NCBI GenBank assembly: GCA_015178975.1 | Contig: WHVD01000068.1 | Coordinates: 372,001 to 436,000, forward strand | Origin: Hysterangium stoloniferum | Lineage: Eukaryota > Basidiomycota > Agaricomycetes > Hysterangiales > Hysterangiaceae | DNA length: 64,000 nucleotides | Reading direction: 5' to 3' | Part shown: positions 53,405-64,000 of the stretch, piece by piece | How positions within the stretch are numbered: position 1 is the first letter of the stretch | Layout: every line of letters starts with the position of its first letter | Made by a program: the position numbers and the translations under genes | Notes under the pieces: generated by a model | Database searches by the model: none | What the model saw: the letters and a program-made list of their open reading frames with translations, nothing else | What the model was told of the DNA's origin: nothing

Positions 53405-54842
53405 CTACAGCTGGACGAAGTCGGGTGCGATTGTGGATGAAGAGTAGAGTGCCTTCGTAAACAGCCCAGCCAATTGCCGAGCTGAGTACTTTTCGAGATA
53501 ATCTAAGAGAGATGCCGTCGAAAAAACCTCGAAGGCCTCGATCCTGCGAGAAGGGCAGAGGATAAGCAAGACATGCAACTGTTTAGCTCAGCTCAACGCA
53601 CGGTCCATATAGTTCGTACAGTGCTTCTAAGTGTGTGGTATTTATCTCCATTACGTACCTGCAATCGTGTCTAAGAGAGCAATAAATTCGCCTTCTTAAG
53701 GCAGGCTAAGAACCCTGTTAAACGTACTTTAAGTACGTCAAATGGGTGCGTGAGTAGTGTCGCAGCTGTTCCAGCGCCGGCGCCAGCAAAACCGTTTATA
53801 ACAATCATAGACGAATTCGTTAGGGGGTTGAACAGTATGCCTACTCCGCGTTATTAATAATGGGTAATGTGGACGGTAGCAAGATTCGAATTACCACTTT
53901 CGTGTTTAAGGTGCTCATATGTCATTAGAAAAAGTCCTGCATATGGAGCGTCCCGCATTACAGATGCAGCAGCGCCGCGGAAGAGCTGTGATGGCCCGGA
54001 TTTTATCAAGGAACTAAAGGCTTCCCATAAACTGCGATATGCGTATAGATCACTCTTAAACGGCGGGGTAAGCTTGATATAAGTCGAGACGAATGGCAAG
54101 CTTTACTTCGTAACGAGCTTTTAAAATTGCTAAAGGATTCAGGAGCGTTCCTACTGCTGATCTGGTCTAGAGAGCAACAATGAAAAAGAAGAAAAAAAAG
54201 CGCAAATCGGCAGTGCATTCGTCGAAAACATAGACTTACGACTGCGCCTGCCAACAAATTCCCTTGGAGCGTGAGAGAAGGTAGAACCGATGACGAGGAT
54301 CCAGATGCTGGACGCATCTTTGTGAAATATGTTGTCCCTGCCATGACGACTCTGACCTGGTTCAGAGTAGACATGTACAATGCCACACCAGGCACATTCC
54401 TATACCACATGTATTAATAAGTATTAAGCAGATCGCCTTCAAATATAAATCACACTCCGTACCGTGCCAGCGTTGGTAATGTGCCGCGCCACAAGCCAAA
54501 AACTCCGTGTGTGTCTACAACGTTACGAGCAATGCTTATGATTCCTGGAACACGCCTACTTGGAATGAGATGGATATATCATTGAAGTAGAAAATATGAA
54601 CCCTTGCAGGTGATGTGAAGTATCATAGCCCTGCTGCATTCGCGTTTTGAGGAGGTCGACTGCGACAGTTAGTAAATGATGATTGTTTATTGTGAAAGGT
54701 AGGATTTAAAGCCGTCGTACATGGCTGGAGACATATTACTGAAGTGAGACCGGATAGTGCGCCTTGTAGAAATGCGGTTTGAGAGAGATGAATTAGATGA
54801 AAAAGAGACTTTACCTGAAGCCAGATGTTGACTGTAGCTCAT
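53405..54842 (-). CDS. HEM25: Mitochondrial glycine carrier, Hem25/SLC25A38-like
   Basis: Starts MSYSQHLASG (54842) and ends RLRPAV (stop 53405), with about nine short introns. The three carrier repeats are visible: ALSGLTSVICLQPFDLLKTR, then VDTHGVFGLWRGTLPTL and NVPGVALYMSTLNQV; TLLNPLAILKARYE with SGPSQLFRGAAASVMRDAPY; and GAGAGTAATLLTHPFDVLKT with RGLRGFFDGISLRLSRKVLS. All three PxD/AxxK signatures are present. DAPYAGLFLMTYE and the LNP..LKARYE signature point to the SLC25A38/Hem25 branch, which imports glycine into mitochondria for haem synthesis. It appears intact although it sits between transposon-laden inverted repeats. Confidence 0.88.
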
Positions 54843-55085
54843 TCGAGTCCACAGTGACCTTCTCTTTCTACACTCCTCTCTGTGTGCCAAGTGCAATATC
54901 ACAAGTACGATTAGCTAGAAGCTGGTAATAAAGATAACTGTTGTAGCTGGGAGTCAAGTGAAAGAGAAGGTTAAGTAGCGCTAGCAGCATGGGTCGACGC
55001 GAAGCGCCACTGGACGTCACGTGAATTCTCGCGGCAATGGAATCATAATATAATATAATTTGTTTTAAATTGATAGACTTGGGCT
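54843..55085. other. Short spacer between HEM25 and the PDS5 relic
   Basis: Presumed HEM25 promoter; nothing specific is seen. Confidence 0.4.
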
Positions 55086-57862
55086 CTATACGTTGACAAC
55101 CTTCAACGCCACCTCCTCGTTTTCCTTCATATTCCCAATTATGCGTGCTGCGAACTTCGCATGTCTTGCACTTGCTCCCAAAGCATACTTGGTGATACGG
55201 TCTTTTGTGCGCCTACACCCATATCATTTTAATTATCTTCATCGGAGATGGAAGATATTACACACTTCTCATTCGCCTCCCAGCCCAAAGCTCCCAAGGC
55301 CTGCAACGATACCTCAATCAACTTCGGGTTCTTCTTGGCCAATGATTTAATAAGCTCGGCTACATGCGGCCTATAGAGGGCCGGGTAATGCTTTGAGATC
55401 CAAGCGAGGGCATGCTTGGCGATACGACCATATCTTTCGATATCGCCGATGTCAGCATCATTTGCTTCGGTTTCAGAAACAGATGCATGTGTAATGCGGC
55501 GGAGTAGTGACGGTATTGACGATGTGTTCAATGTCCAAAGACTGCGTCTGCGGAGTATAACAGACATCGTACCGACAATCGATGATGATGCTGTTCAATC
55601 CGATGGAGGAATTCGTTCTGTACGGTCGATGGGTAGAAAAGGCGGGCGTAGGTAAGCGCGGAAAGCTCACGTATGATTTTACGAGCATCTTCAGATCGGT
55701 TTGTATATCCATACATATTTTGAGCAACTCGTACAATCGGCCTTCGTTGAGTTTCGCGAATGAATGCAGATCTTCTTCTGCTTTAATACGATCGGGAATT
55801 GAGCTGATTTGACAATGAGTAAATTATCAGAATACAAGGCTGTGCATCGAAAGTGCGACTTACTTGCTAATCGGTCAACAACAACTTTTAGTTTGTGTTT
55901 GACAACGTCAGCGTCGATTACGCCACCCTGCCGGAAATGAGAAACTGGAGACTGTGGGTGCTTACAAGCTTACATTGTTCTCACAGATCTGAACAAAGCG
56001 CTCAAATAATGTTGGACGGCTGTCGCCGCGTTAGAGAAAGTTAAAACTTCCAATATGAAAGAAACCTACGACTGTTTAACATTGCTCATGATCAATACCA
56101 CATTCATTGCACGATGGTCCACGTGTCTCAAAACGCTCAATAATTGGTCGGTCCAAGTCGCTTGGTCCTCTCCCTTGGAAGGTAACGGAAGAATAAATTG
56201 ATAGATAAAACATTCCACCATGTGTCTACGGATATGATTGTTAATCTACCTTAACCTCAGGAAAGAAAATTGCATACCTAGTTTCATTATTTGCTGCGGC
56301 AGCATGAAGAAGTACCTCAGGGATCCAACAGAATTGGGATATAGCCGCGGCGTCAGAGTGTTCTCTACGAGGTTATATCGTTAGGGAAGTTTTCGCATAG
56401 ATCCCGAATCGAAAGACTCACATCTCGGGCCTAGCCAGGCTGTACAACTTGCCAAGAGTCTGCATGGCTTCTGCGCGGACAGAATACTACAAAAGAAGGC
56501 TTCTGTTAAGACATACATCAGAACGCGGGAGTAATCTTCACCTGTTTATCCATACAACGTTCACCGACAGTTCGCAGTTGGGGTTTCGGTAACATGGTGT
56601 AGCGCTGTTTCGTAGTCTAATTGTGAATATAGCTTGCAAGTGGCAGCCCGGACTTTGTCATCCATGTCAAGCAATTTTGTTCGGAGCAACTCTGTAATAA
56701 CTAATCAATGTGATAGTAAATGTGGAAATAGCCTTCGATGGACTGCCGTAGATCAGGGTGATGCGTGATGACCCCCCTGCACGCCGCTACAAAAGCGATG
56801 CGAACGCCAGCCATTTTATCTGATCGACGGAATTGCCAGACTTCCCATACGTGAGGATACGTTTTGGATAATTCCGTGCCGCTCTTGTCAGCGAACATTT
56901 CTCCGAGAACTTGGGTGGCAAGCAGACGAATCTCATACTCGCTAACCTTGAGCTCCTCCTCCAATTTTGGTGCAACATTATGGAGTAAAGAAGGGAAATC
57001 TCGATGGGTTTTCTTGATCAAATCATGAGCGGTGCGGATTTCAGCGAAGTCGTCATCGTCTTTCGAATGTTGAACTATGATATCAGGGAAGTATTGGCAA
57101 ACATAGCGCTGAAGTTTATCCACAGTGGCATTGCATACTTCGACAGCTAATCGATATGCGGGTTCGTCCATACGCGCATTTTGATCGAGAAATTACTTCA
57201 TCAGGGTTTCCAGAACTGTGTGGCACGGTTTGACATTCGTCAATAAGCGCGCCGAGTATATCACTCGTACACAGCTCAATTTTTTTAGCCAGATCATTGC
57301 GAACAACCATGAATAAATCATGAAAGATTTTGGCCATGAGATCGTCCGCCTGAGGTAGATCACAGACAAGCACTACGCTCTTGACTACAAAGACTCCAGA
57401 AGTAGGAAATATTAGTTGTAATAGGGAGAATTGGTGCCCTTGAGGCCCGTAGAGAGTTGGCTAAAGAAAAACTGAAAAATATCGCGTAGTTCATCAGCTG
57501 TATAGGGTGCGTCGGGTGCAGCCTGAGAATGTCGGCCAGACAGCAGGCAACATAGGCCTTCACGCCTTTGTCTTTATGAAGGAGAATAGGAACCTGGATG
57601 AGCTCCTTCCTAACCATGATAGTGATTTCACGTCGACGCGTTCCTGCTCCATTTCAGCCAACTCCTGCTGTAAACTCTGGAGTTTCTTGAGAAGTGCATC
57701 TGTGGAGTAGCCTTTGCCAACTAATTTGTCCTTGAATTGAAGTTTCTTGGGTGCCACTGTGACGGTCGAGCCTCCTCCTCTGGTCTTGGCCACGGATACA
57801 AGCAGGACACGCGTGGAGAAAGTATGCAAGGTGACCAAGTTGACCGACGCGTGGTGTGACAC
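55086..57862 (-). pseudogene. PDS5 cohesin-regulator copy, truncated and broken
   Basis: Minus-strand exons encode blocks typical of fungal Pds5: FKDKLVGKGYSTDALLKKLQ, VPILLHKDKGVKAYVACCLA, VCDLPQADDLMAKIFHDLF, RMDEPAYRLAVEVCNATVDK, LLATQVLGEMFADKSGTEL and, near the end, KYALGASARHAKFAARIIG. Pds5 is a HEAT-repeat protein that controls cohesin binding. This copy has no clear start codon, a one-base frame change near 57525, stops where conserved Glu and Gln are expected (about 57417 and 57193-57195), and ends after roughly 730 codons where the family runs to about 1200. It is therefore a decayed duplicate; a functional PDS5 should exist elsewhere. Confidence 0.75.
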
Positions 57863-57871
57863 TAGTAGAGA

Positions 57872-57969
57872 GTATGTGCAACTAATATATATTAGCCAAC
57901 TGAATGGCGTACCTGATATGAATATCAGGAATTAATTCAGTTTGCTAATATTTCATTAGTTGCAAATAC
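57872..57969. repeat. 98-bp imperfect palindrome
   Basis: GTATGTGCAACTAATATATA at the left pairs with the right end (TTAGTTGCAAATAC), meeting at a central CCTGATATGAATATCAGG hairpin. It lies where the PDS5 start codon should be, so it may be a small foldback insertion. Confidence 0.7.
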
Positions 57970-58259
57970 TTTCAGCGAAACACTTCGCAGTTGGGAATAA
58001 ATACAGAGCAATTCTTTAATATGGGGGATCATTGATACAGCTTCATTGTAAGCTATGGAGATATCAGTAACTTGTTTTGCTGCTCCGAGTCCAGACATTT
58101 GAACTTTGCAGACATCAACGGCGGACTCCTGTCTTCCTAGCTTGCTGGATGTCTAACAGGAGACTTTCGAATGAACTCGAATGCCCTGACTCAAGTTGGT
58201 TAGTGGTTATTTCAAGCCTAATGTAGGTGAATAACATACTACTCGGTTTGCAAGGTGAT

Positions 58260-58500
58260 ATGTTGGACCGGTGCGTTGTTTACTGTCTCCCATCGATCAT
58301 CACGTGATGCGTAATAGCTTTGTCGCAAAAAAAAAAAAGAAAGGATTACGTACAAAGGTAAATACTAAATAAAAAGCACGCATACATGGTTAACAACTTG
58401 TGTCCATACTCCAGAATATTACACGTAGGTGGGCGTTGTAGTAGGGAAAGTAAGGAGCTGACCGACATTACAGCGGACGTTTCTCCAACTGCCGCCTTGA
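58260..58500. repeat. Diverged duplicate of 58785-58990
   Basis: Shares GTGCGTTGT, TCCCATCGAT, GGTTAACAA.TTGTGTCCA, GGTAGG or similar, and ACAGCGGACGTTTCTCC in the same order. One copy lies just outside the right arm and the other inside it. Confidence 0.6.
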
Positions 58501-59006
58501 CGGTACAATCACTCGCCTTGACGGCACAATTACTTACCTTGTGTGAGCAAAAGAAATCACAATTGTAAGGTAACCATCAGGTTGGTTGAAAATGAACTAC
58601 AACGCAGTTTTCCTTTTCATAGACACCTACTTTCATTGACATGTACTTCAGTATTTAGAGAAATAGGGTAAGATCGGAGGTCAATCCCAAACGAGAATGA
58701 CAGAATTCTTTATTTATGGATGAGTGACGCAACCGTGACGCTTCGCAAAATTTGCATGGTGATGTCTTGGGGTCAGTGCGTTGTGCTGCTTCCCATCGAT
58801 TGTCACCAACATGCGCAATAGGTTACGATCCTCCCGTTGCAACAAGGATTTATATACAAGGGTAAATACACGGTTAACAATTTGTGTCCAGACTACATGC
58901 TTCGCGGAGGTGGTAGGAGAAAAAGTTGGGAGCTGAATTTTGAAAGATAAAGCGAACATGACAGCGGACGTTTCTCCGCCTGCCAGTCCATTGCCAAGTG
59001 TCCCAG

Positions 59007-60810
59007 TTATGCCCGGGGGGTACCTTTGTGTTCCCAAGGCATTATCGGAACCCTAAGGTTAACGTTTGGTCGGTGGTGACGCTCCTGTTTATGTAGCGGC
59101 ATTAGTAGTTTAATAAATACTTTGTTTGGTTAACACTTACATCGGTGCGCCGTCGACCATTTGCAAGGAAAACAGGCTCGGTAACTTGAGACCTGTCTGA
59201 AATAAACCTGTCAAGGTAACAAAAAAGGGAGTTTGATTAATTATCAATGGATTGCAAGACTTATATGTGGCCTCAACACACCTTGACGGTAAGGTTGCTC
59301 GGGCCCTGGGCAAACCCTCGGAGGGACGCAACGCTCGACCTTCAATGGGATACTTGTGGGACACCACGGCCGAGTATCTCCTGTAAAGCGAATATATATT
59401 TGATGGTCAGTGTGCTGTTATTGCCTTAATGTGGGATACTTACACATCCACTGGGGTCTCATAAACCACGGCACCACTCCTGTCTCTATCTGGGGGAAGT
59501 GGGGGGAGTGGTCTGGGGATTGCGAAGGAAAAATTAATATCAACACAAATACTCTTAAATATGAGCTTACATGTGTCCCGCCAGCCTGAGCTTGGGCAGG
59601 TAGGCGTGGTAATTGGCCTGTTCCCTGTGGTGACAACTAGTTAGTATCGATGCTACCAATTGAGGACAGATTGGCGTCATGAGCTCACCTATTCGCACCG
59701 CAACACGCACATCTCACCGACTTGTCCTCACCAATTGGGGGTAAGGGTCTAGATGTTGTCGTCGTCACATAGTCGGTACGGATACAGAGACAAACTTACA
59801 TGTAGCGGAAAGGAAAAGGGGGGGGCGGTCTGGGGATTGCGAAGAGAAAATTAATATCAACACAAATACTATTAGATATGAGCTTACATGTATTCTGCCC
59901 GGCACCTCCCCGAGTCATCCTCATGGATGGGGGGTAAGGGTCTAGATGTTGTCGTCGTCACATAGTCGGTATGGTTACAGAGAGAAACTTACATGTAGCG
60001 GAATGGCATTGGGGGGGGTGGTCTGGGGATTGCGAAGAGAAAGTTAACATCAACACAAATACTATTAGATATGAGCTTACATGTATTCTGCCCGGCACCT
60101 CCCCGAGTCATCCTCATGGATGGGGGGTAAGGGTCTAGATGTTGTCATCGTCACATAGTCGGTATGGTTACAGAGAGAAACTTACATGTAGCGGAATGGC
60201 ATTGGGGGGGGCGGTCTGGGGATTGCGAAGAGAAAGTTAACATCAACACAAATACTATTAGATATGAGCTTACATGTATTCTGCCCGGCATCTCCCCGAG
60301 TCATCCTCATGGATGGGGGGTAAGGGTCTAGATGTTGTCGTCGTCACATAGTCGGTATGGTTACAGAGAGAAACTTACATGTAACGGAATGGCATTGGGG
60401 GGGGTGGTCTGGGGATTCCGAAGAGAAAGTTAACATCAACACAAATACTATTAGATATGAGCTTACATGTATTCTGCCCGGCATCTCCCCGAGTCATCCT
60501 CATGGATGGGGGGTAAAGGTCTAGATGTTGTCATCGTCACATAGTCGGTATGGTTACAGAGAGAAACTTACATATAACGGGGCGGCCTGGGGATTGCGAA
60601 GAGAAAGTTAACATCAACACAAATACTATTAGATATGAGCTTACATATATTCTTCCCAGCATCTCCCCGAGTCATCTTCATAGATACGGGGTAAGGGTCT
60701 AGACGTTGACATCATGTGGTCAGTACAAAGACAGATGGTCTGGGATATGATAAACCGAGGACATCAGCAACTCACACTGATGGCGCGGGTGGAGTGGTGG
60801 GTGCGATCAT
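59007..60810 (-). CDS. Modular Pro-rich protein, right copy (17 small exons)
   Basis: Exons: 60776-60810, 60645-60698, 60572-60586, 60467-60520, 60379-60408, 60274-60327, 60186-60215, 60081-60134, 59993-60022, 59888-59941, 59800-59829, 59689-59748, 59571-59624, 59444-59512, 59282-59380, 59141-59207, 59007-59084. They sum to 867 nt, 288 aa, in frame with no internal stop. It has four copies of the two-exon 28-residue module (PLPPIHEDDSGRCRAEY, then IPPPPMPFRY) where the left copy has two. The C-terminus differs from the left copy (RVPIMPWEHKGTPRA) because of a small indel in the last exon. Every intron before the last is phase 2. Unknown function; it could be two active genes, or one active and one drifting. 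Confidence 0.6.
59749..60520 (-). repeat. 193-bp exon-intron modules, four exact-length units
   Basis: Unit starts (minus strand) at 60520, 60327, 60134 and 59941, each exactly 193 bp apart, with the next exon at 59748. Both introns in each unit are repeated with the exons. Confidence 0.9.
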
Positions 60811-60864
60811 AATATGTTGATTGTGTGTGGGGTGGCAAGGTGTTTTAGCAGAAAGAGTGAGCTG

Positions 60865-60871
60865 TTTTATA
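60865..60871 (-). promoter_or_regulatory. TATA box of the modular gene, right copy
   Basis: TATAAAA on the minus strand, 55 bp before the ATG, as in the left copy. Confidence 0.55.
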
Positions 60872-61434
60872 CACCCGCGTGTTCGACACTTATTCAAAAT
60901 CAAACAGATAATTTTTCGGATGCTAGCTTCTAGCAATTCATTTATCAACCAATGCAACCGGCTGTGATGAAATTAATGATAGTCATCTCGCCTACTTCGA
61001 CATTCTTTTGAGCAGAGCCACATGTGGGAGGAGCCAAGCACGCGATTCTATGATCAGGAAAGGCGCCCCAAGAAGGTCTATCTACCATGAGATATCCTTC
61101 CTTTAGTCTAAGCCCAAAAGGGAGAAACTATGTATTTCTCATCACCTTTCGTAATAGGACATGTGAGACCGCCATAGAGAGACATATGACTGTACAGTTT
61201 GTAAATACTTTCTCTGTTCATTTCTCATTCAACGACGGTGGAAAAAAAAAACTTAAATCCCTTGACCTAACGCGGTTCCGAAACAAACCGCCTATCTATT
61301 ACATACAATTACAACGAGGCAAATCTAGTCTCCATATGGACTTTTATATAGAGAAAGGGGCATGTCTTCCTAGTTTAATATAAGTGGCTAGTCACATCAC
61401 CACTAGTGCAAGGAACAGTCTAGGCGGAGCTCCA

Positions 61435-61931
61435 TTCCGCTCGTTTATGTTTTTCATAACAGCATTGATATAGTTGAATATTACCATACCCTTGTAGTAG
61501 TCGGCCTTTTCCAGTGCTGTAAATGTGGCGCTGTTACATAAAGTCGTGTGGGCTCACGTGATGAACAGCCCTTTGCATTACGTAAGGTGGCGCGGGAAAT
61601 ATTGCTGAAAATTGCGAACCTTGTACCTCTCTCAATAATTGACCAATTGCCTTGTAACTTTATATACATATTTTACTTATTGTTGTGATCTAAAGTGGGA
61701 GCCAGCTGTGACCACAGGTGACAGACAGGCATCCATGGCAACAGGTGCAGGCCATTACAAAAGACTAGCTAAGGTACAAAGAAAAACAGTTGTAGGAAAT
61801 GAAAGAGGGATGGTGGGTGGGAAATAAAAAGAACTGTTGAGGATGCTGTAAGCATCCTGTGAGATGGGAGATGAAGAGTGTTGAGATTGTCGGAGTTTGA
61901 AGTCGGAAATCGGACGCGGAATAAGTCCAAG
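61435..61931. other. Segment present only in the right arm
   Basis: The left arm joins the sequences that flank this 497-bp block directly (GGAGCTCCA|CACAG). It may hold the missing 5' part of the copia LTR, lost from the left arm by deletion, or be a later insertion. Confidence 0.6.
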
Positions 61932-63085
61932 CACAGTTATAATAGAGAATAAAACATAGCATTAGTAAAAAATTAGGAATCAGTATGGAACCGGCAACAT
62001 ACTATTACTGGTACATAGTATATAGGATAGAAAACAACAGTCAAATAAATCAGTCCGACAAAACCCAAGATATTATTATCTTTCTAGTTCTCACTTGCTC
62101 AAATATAAACTACAATAGGTTATGGGCCCGAACCTACAAACATGGATATGACACTCTCTGGTATGCCATCATTATATAACATCCCCCAGCTTGCCAAAGA
62201 TGGCTCAAACTGGATAACCTATAAGGAAAGGGCAAAAATGGTGATATGCACACAAGGTTTGATGCATTATCTTGATGGATGTATGAATTAACCAACCCAA
62301 TTTGAAATCGACTCATCGGGAAAAATGATCAAGCCCGATAGATCAATACCTATGCTGTGTGAGATAGAAGACTTAGAAAAGAAAACTCATGAGTTTTATC
62401 AGAAGGACTTACTCGTCAAAGAACATATGTTTAGCACAATTTCAGATCAGCTATTGTTGCATGTCCAAGGACTGGATAATGCCTCAAGGATATGGACAGA
62501 GATATGTACCATACATGAGGGCAAAACTGAACTGGTACAAATAGATCTGCATTGAAGGCTACAAGAAACCAGATGCAATGAAGGAGGTGATGTAAAGGTA
62601 TATTTCAGAAATCTATTTTGAACTTGTGAATCATTATCAGGCATGGGAGCAAATATTGAGGATAAGGATTTTTATGCAATAGTAATGGGATCATTACCTG
62701 AATCCTACAGACCACTGCTCTCATCAATAAATGCTGCAGCACATATCACAAAACAACCACTCACCCCATATGAACTGGTTAATGTCATCTCCAAGGAGTA
62801 TGAACATCGTCAATTAACAGATCAAAGGACCTCAAAGAAAGGAGGAAATAGTGCCTTAATGGTAAAGGCAAATGGCAAGAAGGATCACATATCAAGTAAA
62901 AAGATATTGCCTGTTACAATTGCGACAGAAAGGGCCACTACAAGGCTGACTGTTGGAGGGCTAGAGGAGGAAAGGAAGGTCAAGGACCCCAACAAGGGCA
63001 ACAGAAGGGCACAAAGAAGGAAATCATGAATGCACTCACTGAAACAGACAAAGATCGTTATGCATTCTCAACAAATAGGGCTAAG
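61932..63085 (+). mobile_element. Ty1/copia relic, second copy (leader and gag only)
   Basis: Fossil. It carries the same LTR-like leader, primer-site-like motif and gag as the element at 47.3-48.4 kb, in inverted orientation, and is cut short by the unit at 63092. It is broken, with a few lesions. High similarity to the left copy is explained by the inverted duplication rather than by separate transposition. Confidence 0.8.
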
Positions 63086-63091
63086 AACATA

Positions 63092-64000
63092 TGTTACGAC
63101 CGTGTCGCAACCCTATCGGTCCCGAGGTTATTGCCACCTATCCATGTTTCAAGTCACCATCTCGGAAACCATCGGCCCCGAAGCTGACGTATGTTTTCGC
63201 GAAGATCAAACTCCGTCTACGCCCACGTCAAAATAACTCGTATTGTCTGGTCAAACTTTGATACGTCCCCTTTTATTATGTTGATCCATTCAATCTTATG
63301 TTTCACATATGTCTATCTATATTTGTAGTCCTTGAACCATTTCCTTTTATCGTAATCCCGCTCTCAGTTATCATCGGTGTGAAGAGTCGATAGATTCTGA
63401 CCGTTCAATATACGAAGAATAGTGTTTATTCAACTACTATTAGCAGGTATTGACCGTACAGTACAATACCGTAGATTACTAGACAAGCAGTACTAGTAAG
63501 AAGACACGCTATGCGTCACAAGAGCAACTGTACAGTTGCTCTTGACGGCTAGAATGAAAGAATGAAAGAGTTGACCTTCACGGTACAACTCGTAGCTAGA
63601 TGTAAAATAGATAATCAACGCGAAGCTGAATATCTAGAGTAAAGAGATAGTAGTGCGAGTCGACTATAATGTCGACTAGCGCAAAGACCTTAGAGTGGAA
63701 CTCGACCTTCACGGTTCGAGTCCAAAGTATGTTAGTATGCGAGAGAATACTACCTTTATAGGTAGTTGAGACGTTACCCTTGACACCTCTCACTATTCGA
63801 CGTCTGGGTCGTTTACGAGGTGGTGTCTGCTGGGTAAAAAGTGTCTATCGTTTTGGCGCCGAGAGCGCCCATACGTATACACAAAGCTTCGAACTACAAA
63901 ATAAGGGTATGCTCGAAATATAGAAAGAATGTAAAGAAAGAAAATAAAAGATAAATAATAAAGTACTATAATCCAACTATTATTCCTTAGTCCAATTATG
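63092..64000. mobile_element. LTR-like unit, runs off the window
   Basis: Fossil. Begins TGTTACGACCGTGTCGC inside copia gag and continues to the window end without a recognisable gene. It shares blocks with 42676-43610. Whether it is a solo LTR or the edge of a larger element cannot be seen. Confidence 0.45.

Larger units (their letters stand above)
58540..63085 (-). repeat. Right arm of the large inverted repeat
   Basis: Inverted near-copy of 47280-50845, longer because of two extra 193-bp modules and a 497-bp segment (61435-61931). It ends where an LTR-like unit interrupts copia gag. The arms are separated by about 7.7 kb. Confidence 0.9.

Overview
The window looks like nuclear DNA of a basidiomycete fungus, most likely an Agaricomycete. 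Genes have many introns of about 50-60 bp with GT..AG ends, neighbours sit very close together, and families typical of that group are present (CBM19-like secreted proteins, a DUF6533-like membrane protein, Tc1/mariner, hAT and Ty1/copia remnants). No rRNA, tRNA or CRISPR array was recognised.

Layout. (1) 0-7.9 kb is a sparse left flank: a secreted CBM19 gene with a decayed first module, a 691-bp MITE, a degraded DUF6533-like gene, a 256-bp tandem duplication and a tiny secreted peptide gene. (2) 7.9-33.7 kb is a gene-dense housekeeping block: myosin essential light chain (Cdc4 type), Kgd4, RNA polymerase III largest subunit, succinate dehydrogenase anchor, Ric8, a nucleolin/Gar2-type protein, coilin, Sec63, Cdk1, a 1445-aa PPR protein and a short/branched-chain acyl-CoA dehydrogenase. 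Several pairs are divergent with very short shared promoters (nucleolin/coilin 79 bp, Sec63/Cdk1 175 bp, RPC1/SDH4 181 bp) or convergent with stops 45 bp apart. (3) 33.7-39.8 kb is gene-poor, with a hAT fossil and, at 38.2-39.0 kb, a gene that on splicing encodes a signal peptide followed by 13 tandem 13-residue repeats carrying dibasic sites. This is a strong candidate for a kexin-processed repeat peptide precursor. (4) 39.8-48.4 kb is a broken Ty1/copia element on the minus strand, carrying at least three nested insertions: a TIR element, an LTR-like unit and a Tc1 element that itself holds an insertion. (5) 47.3-63.1 kb is a large inverted repeat. Each arm holds part of the same copia element and one copy of an unrecognised gene built of tiny phase-2 exons. 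The 7.7-kb centre holds an apparently intact mitochondrial glycine carrier (Hem25 type), a multiply broken PDS5 copy and a diverged third relative of the arm gene. An LTR-like unit related to the one at 42.7-43.6 kb closes the window.

The two most interesting items are the putative peptide precursor (38,228-38,991) and the inverted gene pair (49,065-50,437 and 59,007-60,810). In that pair, a 193-bp block of exon-intron-exon-intron has been tandemly amplified to different copy numbers without disturbing splice phase. All exon models were derived by eye from splice sites, frame and family resemblance; none has transcript support here.
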